Positions 50,101-63,380 of a stretch of DNA of 64,000 nt are shown here, piece after piece. The DNA lies in contig MU405287.1 of assembly GCA_022836615.1 (NCBI GenBank), positions 122,161 to 186,160 of the forward strand. Direction: 5' to 3'. Source of the DNA: Annulohypoxylon bovei var. microspora (lineage: Eukaryota; Ascomycota; Sordariomycetes; Xylariales; Hypoxylaceae). A program made the position numbers and the translations under genes. Each line of letters starts with the position of its first letter. The stretch's first letter is position 1. The notes under the pieces were generated by a model. That model saw only the letters and a list, made by a program, of their open reading frames with translations, was not told the DNA's origin and did not search any database.

Positions 50101-51753
50101 TGTCGACTACCAACGCCTGGCGAATCACCGCTCGGCCGTCTTGCTTGTTGTACCTTCTGGGTGTTTGACTGGATCTGTGCGTCATTGGGGTACCGAATTT
50201 TGGTGGTGTCTAGAACATAAACGATCCCTAGGTCGTTAACCTGGTTGGTAGTTGAACTAGGCTCACCACCAACAACCACCACCGATTTTCCTACCGACGT
50301 CATACTATGGCCAGAACGTGGCGATGGGGATGGGCCCATGTTCTGAAAGGTATACCAACGGCGAGATGGAATTCGGAATGCTGCCAAGTCACCTAAATCG
50401 GCACCCTCTTCAGTACGACCACCAAAAACGTACATAACATCGTCTACAAGCGAAGCAGCATGGCCTTCTCTTGGAACGGGAATGTACCCGATAGAGTCTA
50501 GCTGGGCCCATTTGTTGACTGCAGGATCATAACACCATACATCGTTGAACCATTGGAAGCCGTTGGTGCCACCGAACCTATGACAGTGAGGTTAGGAACT
50601 GGTAGTCAGTCATAGGGTCATTATTTCTCAAGAACTTACAGGTACATCTTGTCATTGTAGGTGACCAAAGAGTGGTTGGTCCTAGCAGGTGGTACCTTGC
50701 CTTGCATCGCTCCGCTGGATTCGACATTCTCGGTCAGAATTTCCCACCGGTTGTTGGGCATCTGCAGCTGGTTAAGGTCGAAAGCGGCCAGGTCATTCAT
50801 GAAGTACCCTTCCACTTGACCACCAAATATGTAAATCTTCGACCCGATAATGTTCAAAGAGTGCCCATAGCGACCCGACGGCCTTGGACCGGCCGGCAGA
50901 GCTCTTGACCATTGTCTCGTAGCTGAAGCGCCCAGTTAGTCAATGCTAATTAGAAGGGGATATGGTGGGGTGTAATGTCTTACAAGTATTTAGCAGATAC
51001 AGAGTTTCATCCAGAACATCAGTCTCGTCAATTTTGGTATCGCCCCCGTATACGATGAATGCATTGCCTACTAGGAGAGAGGCATGACCAACCCTTGGTC
51101 CAGGACCTTCAGCTGCCGTGACGAGAGGATAACACGACATATTTCCTCCGGCCTCGATCATCCACAAGTCGCCCTTAACGGTTGAGCTGTTGATCAAACC
51201 GCCCATTATATAGATATCGCCTTCCTTAGAGGAAACGGAGTTGACGGCTGCCCCATACCTAGGGAAAGGGCTAGGTGTGTTGGCATTAAGTATTAAGCGT
51301 CGCTGAGACCAGGGATATAATGAGGCATTCACATTTTGCTGTGGGGGAGCAGGATTGCGAAACTTTCGAGATGTGATTATTAGCATAATTCTTAGAATGT
51401 GATCCAAGTGTGTCGGGGTGTCAGATACTCGATGTTGGATATCGGGTTTGGCCTGAGAGGCCTGAGATGGAAGATCAAATAGAAGAACTTACAGGCAAGT
51501 CGCTAACTTGTGGAAGTTGCTGAGCCAGTGATGTATCCTGGGCACGGCGAACAGCATACTTCTCAGCAGTATCTGGACTTGGAGTACCTTCGTCAAAAGA
51601 ATTCAAACTTCCGGTTGGAGTTGATCTGGAGGTTTTCTCCTCTCTGGCGATGCGCCCAGCTGCGCCTTGCACCTGGGGTGACGATCCAGGAGGACCATCA
51701 CGACTATTGACGTTCCTCTCCTGGTTCTTCTTGGATTTGAATAGAAAAGCCAT
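47139..51753 (-). CDS. Tea1-like kelch-repeat cell-end marker
   Basis: Four minus-strand exons (51493-51753, 50984-51338, 50640-50922, 47139-50577) give 1,445 residues. The basic, Ser-rich N-terminus (MAFLFKSKKNQERN) is followed by six kelch blades at about residues 95-430, each with the GG signature (IYIMGG, FIVYGG, IYIFGG, MYLFGG, MYVFGG, VVVVGG). A disordered Pro/Ser/Arg-rich linker follows (about 430-650), then a very long coiled coil (about 650-1400) with heptads such as AERLATREKDLEQMQQENAL. Kelch plus coiled coil is the architecture of fission yeast Tea1 and Aspergillus TeaA, carried by microtubules to cell ends to mark growth sites. The third junction splits a kelch motif (MYL/FGG), supporting the splice. 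The exact orthologue (Tea1 or a Kel-type paralogue) is not resolved. Confidence 0.93.
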
Positions 51754-54700
51754 GACGAGTTATAGCCAGACACCCTCGTGAGGAGTGCTTAGACTATACT
51801 GTCGCCGCTGCGACAATGTGATAAAATCGTGGGTCGTCGATGCGATGTTCGGGTGAATTGTAATATGTATGTGCGACGGATCGGTAGGGTCGGCACCTAA
51901 GTAGGGCTAATACTAATACAAGTGAATCGAGGATTATGCGAAGAATAGAGGTATGAAAGGTTCGTCGTGGTATGATTCGACCTTCGAGAAGGCTGGGGTT
52001 GAAAGCATGAGGTTGGAAATATCGTAGATGGGTCCTCAATCGAAATTGCGCCGATTGTTCGTAACCTTGCGCAGCCCCTCGACTTTTTTTTTATTACCCC
52101 CTTCTAAGCCTCCGTCTTCCTTTTCGGCTTTACCTAACAAGGTGGTAATTGTAACTTGAGAATATCACAAGTCCAGAACTGGTGCACGATAGAACCGAAA
52201 TACAAGTACCGTGTTGTCGCACTGGAAAATCGTAACAACAGAAAATGAAGGGTTAACAGATCGAATGTTGCGACGAATTCTTTCTTTCGTTTGTTTCGAT
52301 GCTTATGGTGGGTATCCCCTCAAGATCATCCAGGGTGGTTAGGGCGGTTTAGAAAGAAAAAAAAAGGTATTGTACAAGACACAGACAATTAAAACAGGAC
52401 TAGAACATTAGTATTGTCGCTTTACTAATTATTAGAGTCCAAAGCCTGTGGCAACTGGCAATTGGAACAACGTCGCGAAGAAAGGGCGATAAAAGGAATG
52501 AACGGCAGGAAAGGAGAATTGGGTTGACGAGTTGATGGGTTTGGTTAATGGGAAGAGCGATGTCGAATTCGTTCAGTTCAGTCCAGGGACGACGCATGCA
52601 CCAAATTTCCAGAAAAAAAATCTCTAAAAGTTCCCCCAGGACCCTAAGATGCCTAGGGCAGTCACCACCAAGCACCAGGGCTCCTGCAGGGTCGGCTTAT
52701 GAGGGGCCGTGCTATGCTAGGCAATTCCTGATTAGTTCCTGGCGTTCACTTATGCAGCACCTTAACTGCACATAGGTTACAATTGGATAGGGGGGGTCTA
52801 ATTTGGGGGGGATATCCATCTCTCCAAGGGGGTTAGCGGCACGATTAAAATAACTGCCTTCTATTGGATGTACTAATACATCCATCGTAGCCATTGGATG
52901 GGAAAAGACTAGGGATTTCAGGGAGTTAGCTCCTGAATATTACCCAGGGAACTGCTAATATCACAATAATCATATTACACTACACTAGATTCTTGTTATT
53001 GTTATTATTGTTGACTTCTAGAATGAATATTTGCTGACCTCAAAGTCCCTAGCTATTCCTTCAGGAGCACACGTAGACGCGTAAAGGGGAACCATCAAAG
53101 GATCCCCTAATCAGCCTAACCTCCTTAGGTAATCATATATTTCTTTGGATGTACATAAGTGAGCACTAAGTACAATCAGTTAATAGTTAGATTTTCGTTG
53201 AAACAAGTTAGCCTAACTCTATAGAATCCACGTAAGAGATGACGATGATCTTTCTTGACTTGATTCTATTACCCGGTATTCATCTATGTCCACGTGGATG
53301 ACACGCTATAAATAGGGAGAGGACTGGATGATACTATCATCTGGATGAATCTAGAAAATCTTCCATATTACCTACCTTAGGTACCTAGGCAGCTTGGTAG
53401 ACAGCCTTAGAATTCAGGGAACCACATCCGGATGTTTGTTTGTTTTTAATAAGCATATATTGTAACAGATGTCGTGGGTATCACATCGGGAGAGTCGTCT
53501 ATCACACGTCGGATAGGTACAATTATATGTTCAGCTAGTTAAGTTTCATACTTGCTAACAGTATAATAATTCAAGGTAATAAATAAGCCGAAGAGGTACT
53601 CAGATTCTCGACCTCAGTCGTTTCAATGCGCCGTCTTAAATTTTTTGTTGGCAGTGGTGTGGTGTGTGGTATATTATGTGGTCACCACATAAGATAGACT
53701 TACTATGCAACAATGTCACAGCATGAACAATACCTACATCCCTTCAAACATACGAACCCTTAATGCTCTTACATACATTGTTATCTACCTAAGTATGTAA
53801 ACTCCCCTTTTCTCTCTTTGCTTTTCTTTCAAATATTCGTATGAAATGGTTCAATAACCTCGGGACTAAAATGGTGACATCGATAATCGATTAGATAGCC
53901 GTTACATACCTAAACCTCAAATGGATGGATCCCCGGGCAAGGCTGGCAGGCTGGCTAATGGTGAGGAGGGCTAAGTGGGCACGAATATATTTGGGGATGT
54001 GTCGATCACTTAGCAAAACGGGCAACCTGAAACACAACCAATTATCCAGCACGTGAAGGATACAACGCATCGGTAGCACGGCTGGACGGTAGAGTTTGCT
54101 TGTCCAGCCATATAAAACACCTATCACACCCCCACCCTTTGGCGTATCGAGGTCCAACAGTTCTGCCGTACGTATCTTGTACGTACTGCGCAGCTTAGGT
54201 GATGATGTGAGTGTGACGAAGCATTTGACGAAGCATTTACCGATAGGTGTCAAGCTTTTCCCGACGTACATATGTACGCTCGATGTACAAGCCTTCGTTG
54301 ATCCTATCTCCAGTCCCCGAGTCTACCCGAGCAGCAGCATGCGCCGAATTATCGTGAACAAGATGCGGCTGATAGGTCGTGGCTGAGAATATAATATATG
54401 TGGCAAGTTTTCAAAAACCAACTCTTGGCTTGCTTGGTATTGGAACGGAACAAATGCCGTGCATTCAGCGGCCGAGGCTTGTCTTGACTTATAGTGCCTC
54501 TCCATACTTGGCTAGAGTTTGCTTTGGCGACCTTACTCGACCTTGTTTGAGGAAGAGGAATTCATCGCATTCTATAATAATGTTGGGATGGATATGGTAG
54601 TAAAGTTGTGGACCAGTCTAGAGCCTCATTGCAATCCATAGGATTGGTATATTAATAGTTTGTCGTTAGCAAACATCCACAGTATCATTTCCAAAACAAA

Positions 54701-55389
54701 GAGCTTCAGACTTTTCCTTGAGATTTCATAGAAGGAGGAGACGAAGAGAATTTGATTCTTGCGATGGATGAAAATAGCTCATAGCTGGCGTAGGTAGGTT
54801 ACAGCGAGGCGAATGGCGAATGGCAAATGGCAAATGGCAAATGGCAAATGATGATAAAAAAGGGGTAACCTTTTTTCTTGGGGTCTTTGCTACCTCATTT
54901 GAGGTGTACTAAGATATACGTACTGTAGCTGCCAGCATTCAAGGTTGAGAAGTTGGGGGCGACTGCAATTTATTTCGTCACTCAGTCACTGACCTCGGGT
55001 GATACATGGTACGTGCTCCTCTAGGGTACCTCGGTACTTCTCCCCACCGCCTTTCCGCCGCTTGCCCGCTTGTACCTACCAACCAGAGTAGACCCGATTA
55101 GACCGCAAGCTTCGTTCGCAAACGTTAACCCAGAAGAAGTCAGCAGCTGGAGAAAGTCAGAACTTAGCGTCTAGCGCTCATCGCATCCATCCAAATCGAA
55201 CCGTCGAACACTACCTACCTAATCAACTTCTCCGATTTCTAAGCCTCATCACCAAACCACCAAACAACCAAACAACCTAAACCCAACTCCACGGAACTGG
55301 TTTATTACAGTTTTCTTCGTCAGATATTCTAGTACGGTGGATGGCTTAAACTTGAATTTGACGTGCATCAAAAATGTACTGCAAACACG
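51754..55389. other. Divergent intergenic region (3.6 kb)
   Basis: Separates the diverging Tea1-like and Kog1 genes. No coding region is supported. Homopolymer and G runs occur near 52790-52815, a TACCTTAGGTACCTAGG cluster at about 53370-53390, and a 7-bp tandem repeat at 54811-54850. The last 200 bases before 55390 are C/A-rich leader-like sequence. Confidence 0.6.
54811..54850 (+). repeat. 7-bp tandem repeat (AATGGCG/AATGGCA)
   Basis: About five to six copies of a 7-base unit, AATGGCG changing to AATGGCA, about 540 bases before the Kog1 start. Confidence 0.85.
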
Positions 55390-58300
55390 ATGACCGCCGT
55401 CACGTTCTCTTCCCGTAGCGCGTACACTTCTGGTCAGCATTCGACCCATCATATCCCAACTGTTTCGTCGCCGCACTCTCGTCGTAATCTCCTCACAATC
55501 GATTCTACCTCTAATACCCTCTGCGACCATCCAAACTCGGCGACTAATCCTAATCTCCCCGTCCCTGTAACTAATGGTACTTCTACAGCCATGCCTTCAC
55601 GACTAGGCACAGGCGGCCCGATTTATGCGGCACGAGATCCCGAGCCGGTGAAGGGCCGCCCTCGCACAGCAACAGAGGAGCGAGAGACGGTAGATCTTGA
55701 CCGACGTCCATTGACTGCTCCCGGGAATAAGCATAATATTTCCCTTACAATATCCCATGATGACTCCGACCACGATAGACCTAGTAGGAGAGTAGTATCC
55801 AAGCCGCCGCTGCTAAGATCGAAGAGCGAGCACGTCGTAAAACGCGAAGATGCGGACCAGCCAGACGAGGAGATCTATGAATGGGGCGCGCGCCATGGTT
55901 TTGAAGACCATTACCAATCTGAGGATATTATTTCCCAGCTGGCAAATGTGAGTGGAACCTCGGCTCTCACGAGTCCTGTTATTCCATCCAACAGCGCGTC
56001 TATATATGTTGCGCCATCGATACTAGGTAACCCAAGAATACGAGGTAGACTGACTTAGGTGTGTAGAATTGGTACATGTACTATACAGAGAAACGACACG
56101 AGACTACAGGTCAGCCCGAATCGCCTAATTATGCGATTGAGGATTGGCGTATGCGGGATCGCTTAAAAACTGTTTCGGCCGCTCTAGCAGTATGTCTTAA
56201 TATCGGTGTTGAGCCCCCGGATCAGTTAAAGACGAACCCCGGTGCAAAGCTCGAGGCATGGCAAGATCCCTTTGTGCCTCCTGCGGCAAAGGCTCTCGAA
56301 CAGATCGGAAAATCTCTACAGGCGCAGTACGAGAACATATCGTTACGGACGAGATATAAGCAGTACTTAGATCCTTCGGTCGAAGAGACGAAGAGATTCT
56401 GCCAGTCCTTACGAAGAAATGCAAAAGATGAACGCGTTCTCCTTCACTATAACGGCCATGGAGTGCCGAAGCCAACGGCGTCGGGAGAGATCTGGGTTTT
56501 CAACAAGACTTTCACGCAGTATATTCCTATCTCTCTATACGACCTCCAACTCTGGCTTCAAGCACCTACTATCTTCGTCTGGGACTGTTCCGAAGCTGGA
56601 AATATTCTCAACAACTATCACCGATTTGTAGAGAAGCACGAGGAAGAAGAGGAAGCAGCCTCCGCTGCTGACCCGAACTATGAGAAAACTAAATATCGTT
56701 CATACCTTCACCTTGCAGCCTGTGCCGTCAAGGAAAACCTCCCAACTAACCCACGTCTTCCGGCTGACTTATTCACGGCATGCTTGACAACGCCGATAGA
56801 GATGGCTTTATGGTTTTTCGTCTTGCAGAACCCGCTCAAGACAAGTATCTCGCCGGAGCGGGCCAAGAAACTCCCTGGTAGATTACAGGAACGGAGAACG
56901 CCACTTGGAGAACTCAACTGGATATTCACGGCAATCACTGATACTATTGCTTGGACCTCTTTGCCTCGGCAGTTATTCCGCAAATTCTTTAGGCAGGATC
57001 TCATGGTAGCTGCTCTGTTCCGCAACTTTATCCTAGCCCAGAGGATCATGATGGTTTACGGATGTCATCCACAATCATATCCGGAATTGCCCGACACTCA
57101 CCAGCATCCCCTGTGGGAAAGCTGGGACTTGGCCGTCGATTTGGCATTAGCGCAACTCCCTATGATGGAGCGAAAAGAGAATGAGGGAATCGAATACGAA
57201 TACCAGAGTTCGACTTTTTTCGCAGAACAGCTGACCGCTTTCGAAGTCTACCTTGGGCGAGGAGATGCTTTACAGCAGAAGCCGCCCGAGCAGCTTCCTG
57301 TTGTGCTCCAGGTCTTGCTTAGCCAACAGCATCGAGTCCGAGCTCTCATCTTGCTAGGCAAGTTTCTTGATTTAGGTCCCTGGGCAGTTCATCTAGCCCT
57401 GAGCATCGGTATCTTCCCGTACGTGCTGAAGCTCCTGCAGTCTGCCGCTGCCGAGTTAAAGCCTGTCATGGTATTCATCTGGACCCGAGTTCTTGCCGTC
57501 GATGTCTCATGTCAGCCCGATCTAATCAAGGATAGTGGGTATAATTATTTCGCCTCAATCCTAAATCCAGCTGAGATCCTCGCCGTTGCCAATAGCGACG
57601 AGCATAAGGCAATGTGTGCGTTTGTGCTGTCGATGCTGTGCAAGGGTTACCGGCCTGGTCAAGCTGTGTGCAATCAGTCACCTATCATGACGTACTGCTT
57701 GGCGCACCTTAGGAATGAAGACAATATTCTGCTGCGCCAATGGGCTTGTCTTTGTATTAGCCAACTATGGCAGGATCTACCCGAGGCGAAGTGGAGGGGT
57801 ATTAGAGAGAACGCGCCGATGAAGCTGTCAAGCCTGACAAAGGATCATGCCTGCGAAGTACGAGCGGCGGTCATTCACGCGATGACAACATTCCTAGGAA
57901 TTCCGGATCTTACCGATGAGGTGGCCAGAATTGAAGAATCCATAGCGTGGACATTGTTAGACATGGCTAACGACGGCAGCCCGCTTGTTCGTAAAGAACT
58001 ACTCGTCTTCATTTCTCATTTTGTTCTTCGCTACGAGAACAAGTTTATTGTTGCCGCTTACGAACAACTTGTCGAAGAAAAGGAGTACTTACTTTTCCCT
58101 CCGACGGATGATGGTCTGGAGCATAAGATGGGCTTGCACTATGCTCGTCCTGAGAACCGTAATGCAGATGGGACGATCAAAGCCACTGCTCAGGGATTGT
58201 CTACCAACACAGTCTTCGCGGCTTGTTGGAAGCATATACTGGTCTTAAACGTGGACCCTCACCCTGAAGTCCAGCGAGATGCAACAATTGTTGTCGATTA

Positions 58301-59969
58301 CGTTCACAATGCACTGCTATCTTCTTCAGCTGGCTTCCAAGCTCAAAATCTAATGGATGAGATTCAAAGGCGTGTGCGACGATTCCGTGGTCACAAGAAA
58401 CAGTCTTCTACCTCACGAAATGGCCTCATGACATCTACTTCCGAACTTTCTCCTCCAGAACCTTCGCCCGGTCTTCTCAAGCGAACTGCGAGCTTACTGT
58501 TCCAGCTACCCAGTATGTGGGCTGGTGACACTACTAATTCTACACAATTACCTTCTCCCGGACTTTTGAGAAATTCCTCTCAGCGGAATCGACTTACGCC
58601 AGATTGGGCTCCTCCTGAGCAAATTGACCAGGCCAATGCCCCAGCGCATTACAACATGGCCGACGAGCCTGTGTCGGGGAAGTTCAAACAACGACACCTT
58701 GATGAGGCGCCCTCCTTACCACTTCCAAGCACATTCTTAGATTGGTCAATCGAGTACTTCCGGGAGCCACAAATGCATCCCAGTGAGGCCGAGGAGCCGG
58801 GAAGCACCGAGTATAACGAACGATTGTGGAGGCGAGCTCGAAACGAGAATATACTCCGAGAGACTCAGCCGCAAAAACAATTTGCGGGCAGCCATAGATG
58901 GAATAACCAACTCTGCATAATGAATAATGGTGCTCAGCCAGCGAAAATGACATTCCACCAGTATGAAGACCATCTCGCAGTCGCCGATGATGGCAACACT
59001 GTTTACATCTGGGACTGGAAGAAGCAGGCTAGATTGAACCGATTCTCGAATGGAAATCCCGAGGGATCGAAGATTAGCGATATGACGTTTATCAATGAAG
59101 ATGATACAGCATTCTTAATGACAGGTTCATCGGACGGTGTGCTCCGGGTTTATCGGAACTACGATGCTCCCAAGAAAACCGAGTTAGCATCGTCATGGCG
59201 AGCACTAACCCATATGGTTCCCAGTAATGTCAACTCAGGAATGGTCTTCGACTGGCAGCAGGTAACGGGTAATGTACTTGTTGCAGGAGACGTGCGAGTC
59301 ATCCGGGTTTGGGCTGCCGCACATGAAACGTGTATTATGGACATACCTGCACGCTCGGGTTCATGCGTGACATCATTGACGTCAGACCAAATGACTGGTA
59401 ACATTTTCGTAGCTGGGTTTGGGGATGGAGCTGTTCGGGTGTTTGACACTCGACTCCGGACACATGAGTCCATGGTCAAGAAATGGAAGGATGATTCCGA
59501 TCGACAGTGGGTTAGAAATGTTCACATGCAGCGTGGCGGTCAGCGCGAGTTACTCTCAGCAAGCCGAAACGGGAAAGTCAAGCTGTGGGATATTCGTATG
59601 GACTCGCCGCTTCGTGTTATCCAAGCCACACGCGATACACTCCGAACCGCAAGCACCCACGAGCACCTACCGGTTTTCTCTGTGTAAGTTTTAACCCAAC
59701 CTAACATCGCATTCATATGGTTTCTTTACTAACAAACTTTTAGTGGAACATCCGCCCACACCGTGAAGGTCTTCAATTTTGACGGTCACGAGCTCTCCCG
59801 CATGGAGCCGTATTCCAGCTTCCTGCAGCAAAACCGCGGCGCGGCTATCTCAGCTACGGCCTTCCATCCCCACCGCATGATTCTCGGCTGTGCGGCACGC
59901 GGCGACCAGCACATAAACCTTTTCACGTGCGCCAGCCCGAAACCGGAATCTTTCATCGACTCGCTATAA
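55390..59969 (+). CDS. KOG1: Kog1/raptor, TORC1 scaffold subunit
   Basis: Exons 55390-55947, 56067-59683 and 59744-59969 give 1,466 residues. After a disordered N-terminus, the raptor N-terminal CASPase-like domain runs from about residue 188 (MYYTEKRHETTG) to 370, with the His of LLHYNGHGVPKP and the Cys of FVWDCSEAG. HEAT/armadillo repeats follow (about 560-830), a Ser-rich linker (about 960-1010), and a C-terminal seven-bladed WD40 propeller (about 1130-1466; VYIWDWKK, VRVFDTRLR, VKLWDIRMD). Kog1 presents substrates to the TOR kinase in TORC1 at the vacuolar surface, linking amino-acid supply to growth. The acceptor GTGTAG giving NWYMYY was chosen because it keeps phase and family sequence. 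An extended GTG-only frame upstream was not used. Confidence 0.96.
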
Positions 59970-61942
59970 TACCTCGCCCCCGCTCATAATTAGAGAGAGG
60001 GCATGCTCTTAATACTTTGACGCCGATATTGAATGGGGAGGGTGGTAACGATCGCAGACTTTTTTTCGCATGACGACTTGACTAGATGCAATCCCGCTCG
60101 CACGTATGACAGCTAGGGGGGTTAGACGACGGGTTTTATTTTTTCTCTCTCAAGGGCCAGGCAGGTAGGCATGCATAAGATGACATGTGCATGCTGGGGC
60201 GGCGTCGGGTCGTGCTTTGGGGCTGGCTTTGCATTGTTGGGTTAGTTCAGTGCGCAGGCGGTAACGGGAGGACTAGATCATACATCTAAATCTGTTGGAG
60301 CTCGGCAAAACCTACTCTTAATAATACACCAATGGATGATTTCTACAATGCTCGGTGCGGTGGTTCGTGTTTCTGGTGCTGCTGCTGCCGTGATTGTCGC
60401 CGTAGTTTTTGGCTTGCTGTGATTACCTACTTCTTGATGACATGTTTAGTCTACAGGTGGGCGGACGACGTGAAGATTCATGCACTACAACAGACTACCT
60501 GCGTACCTACTTACATATCTAGATAGGTATGTAACGAAAGAAAGAAACCTTCCTGCCATTACTTTGTTCTTTTGTGCAGCTCACGCATCACCCTTTTTAA
60601 TAAACCAACATGCTCCTATTGTGGTACTTAGAAAGGTTAGTCGACATCACAGTTCATTACAACTCTTTTTGATTTACAATGTAGTTAGTATGGTCAACAG
60701 ATTCTGACAGGATGAGATGAATGATGAAGGGACTGGTTATTAAGCTCACCCGGGAAATTGATGCTCATAAGTGGTTCAGTTGGTGTGATATGTATGTATG
60801 CTCAAGTATATCGTATCAACGGTGATATGAAATGCAAAGTGTATATCAACACCGCACCATTACAGATTAGGCAGATGCCGTCTTTCATGATGGCTTCGAC
60901 CCCAAGCGGGTCAATGAGGAAGTTTTCGATCACCAGCCATTATCACTTCCGGTTTCGTATATTCCTGACCTACTTGCTATTGTGACTACCTAGGTCCCTA
61001 CCACACCAACTCATCATCTTCCTTTAGGAGAGAATAGGTAAAATACATCATGAACCTGGTATCTAAATGGAAAGGCGGAGCGAAGAGTTAGATATGTAGG
61101 TAGGGTTAAAGAAAGCCAGAAAAAAGAGCGAAAAAAAAAGAATTGGCCAGTGGAGGAATTGAACCCCCAGGTCACTGCGTGGTGGGAGTTGGGTGTTAGT
61201 TAAGCACGCTAGTTAAAGGGGCAGGCCAGGCACGATGATTGGTAGAAGCCAGATAGATAACACGTCATGGGTAGCAGTAGGCAGGTGCTGAAAGCCTAAG
61301 CACGGAAACGGCAGGCACATAGACAGGATGGGAGACGTTTTAGATGGTAACACGTCGTCGACTTCCACCGCCAGAGACTGAGGAGCCTCCACCTCTTGTA
61401 CACATCCCTATGTAAGCTTCATGGCGCAGTGGAAGCGCACCAGGTTCGTAACCGAAATTACCTGGAGGTCCTCTGATCAAAACAGGGTGAAGCTAGTCTT
61501 TTTACAATTTTTTAACATTTTCTCCCCCCTTTATAACCTTGTACCCACAGTCAAGTTGGATATTCATATAAAGAGCAAATATGTCGCTTTTGAGTATTTA
61601 ATCAAGTACCTAGGTATGTACATAGACTACGCTACCTATCAATAATACTTTTCTTTCTTTTGCTTCTTGATATTATTACTCCCTCCTAGGGTAGCCCAAC
61701 TCATTGATATCCATATTTACTGTCATGTGAAAGGAATGTATCCTGGCCTAGGTAGCCATCAATGAAAACCGCTGATTCATCCATATAACTATTGAAACAC
61801 GTTAGATTATCTTGTAAACATCCGTAATGATAGGGGGTATTGACGGATGAGGGAGAATAAATACCTTCAAAATGAAAGACTATGATACGACGTAAAACGT
61901 AAAAGATACCGCTGCATCACCAAGAGATACCAACTCATGTTA
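59970..61942. other. Intergenic with tRNA relic
   Basis: Apart from the tRNA-like relic at 61144-61227, no gene is supported. A Cys-rich plus-strand frame at 60332-60526 was considered but has no signal peptide or conservation cue. A GTACCTAGGTATGTAC palindrome lies near 61605-61620. Confidence 0.6.
61144..61227 (-). pseudogene. Degenerate tRNA-like sequence
   Basis: On the minus strand a good T arm (GGGGGTTCAATTCCTCC) is followed by a 3' acceptor strand ACTGGCC and A, then a T-run like a polymerase III stop. An anticodon-like stem GCGTG/CACGC encloses CTTAACT plus possible intron sequence. The 5' acceptor GGCCTGC pairs at only five of seven positions, and the D arm is missing: only 11 bases lie between acceptor and anticodon stems. 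It looks like a tRNA relic, not a working gene. Confidence 0.45.
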
Positions 61943-63380
61943 TCATGGATTTTTAGGCTTTCGGGGTTTCCTAGGGGCCTTGGAAGCAGATTTCTTGGGA
62001 GAAGGTTTCTTGGGCGAGGGGATCCTAGATGAGGAAGAAGAACTCAGAGGACTTCGCGGTCCTTCATTTTGCAGTTCCAGCCTCTTTACTAGCCTTGCTA
62101 CTTTTGCCCACCGTCTCCGTGATCGTGCCTCCATTCTGGCGCTGGCGACACGTTCCCGTTCCAGACTTTCCTCGTCGTCAGGTGGCACTGGTAGGGCGGG
62201 AGAGCTTCGAGGGATAATCCCATTATTCACCCCCAACGACGCATGCGGAAGCAAAGGACTCACACCTCCTTGTGGAAATCGAAGTGAGGGTGGCAAGCGC
62301 ATATAATTGCTCCATTGACCATTTAAGGGGTTCAAAAGCTGATCAGAATTGGACACTCCCATTTCCATGGCGGAAGGGCGCATTGTTAGCATCGGGTTTT
62401 CTACAGGATATCGATCTTGAGGCAAATATTGTGTATCAAGCGGAGGGAGCTGATTTAATCGACGTGTCGAGTCCCCAGGTCCTGGAGGAAGGTGGTTAAG
62501 ATGGTGAATAACAGGGGGCAACGGATGCGAATGTGTTGGTTGCGCTTGCTGGACGGGCGGAGTGTTCTCCTGAGTGCGAGCGAACGCCCCTCGAAGCCAA
62601 GGCCGTTCCCCATTTTCTACGTTGTCGACGATGCCAAATTTACGATAGTTTTCTTGAACTTGTTCGTCGGTTAAGCGTGGGGGAGGCACGATACAGGAAC
62701 AGGTTTTCCATGCCAGACCGCAAATGTAGCAGAATTGCCCACCACACTGACACCTATGCAAACCGAGGGATTCCAGTCAGCAATTATTCCTGCAAGGTAG
62801 CCGCCGTCTTATAAGATGAGACGTAAACTCACTTTATATGAAAACATCCATCATTTCGAGAGACTATTCGGCTACAATGCGGGCATATCTTCCACCGATT
62901 TTTCTTAGCCATTTCCTTCAATACGGGATCTAAAACCGGTCCTTTGCACTTCGTCTTGGGGGCTTCGTGTGCCGCTTGCTTGCATTTCTTGCAGGTTTTA
63001 GTGCCGCATTCATCGCAAGTCATGGTGCCACTTCCGTCCACCGCCTCTCCGTAGCCGAGCAGGGCGCTGCATTGCGGTCTGCAACAGTATAAGGGGTTCG
63101 TCATCTTTACCTCCTGGTCCACGCCCAGATATTTATTTAGGAGATCTTCTGAATTTAACCAGATCACGTCCTTCTCGCTCAGACTAATCCCACAGCATTG
63201 CGGCGGCCATTCCATCCTGTCCTCCATTTTGAAATGCAAAAATCGGGTTAAACATTCCCGACAGTAATAACATGCGCATTGGAGTCTTCGTGCTTCGTTG
63301 ACAGTGTAACGACACCCTGCGCAGTGAAATTCGGTCGGATATGGATCCGCCATGCCGTTGACAGATGTATCCTCTCGCAT
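61943..63380 (-). CDS. RBR-type E3 ubiquitin ligase
   Basis: Exons 62833-63380 and 61943-62753 on the minus strand give 452 residues. RING1 starts at FHCAGCRYTVNEARRLQ and continues CACYYCRECL; the usual zinc-binding His is Cys here. An IBR follows (CCRPQCSALLGYGE, MTCDECGTKTCKKCK), then RING2 CPHCSRIVSRNDGCFHIK-CQCGGQFCYICG, with the catalytic Cys in NDGC. The splice joins HIK to CQCGGQF inside RING2. RBR ligases take ubiquitin from an E2 onto this Cys, then pass it to substrate. The C-terminal half is Pro-rich and disordered, ending in a basic Lys/Pro/Ser tail (SPKKPSPKKSASKAPRKPRK). The start at 63380 is the first ATG in the frame; an extra upstream exon cannot be excluded. Substrate unknown. 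Confidence 0.87.

Noticed and set aside
60332..60526. Cys-rich plus-strand frame as a secreted effector
   Set aside because: No signal peptide at its start, and the Cys run is a simple TGCTGCTGC repeat; no support beyond composition.
31151..63380. A biosynthetic or defence gene cluster
   Set aside because: Neighbouring genes belong to unrelated pathways (TORC1, polarity, wall, nuclease, ubiquitin), with large spacers and mixed strands; no core biosynthetic enzyme is present.
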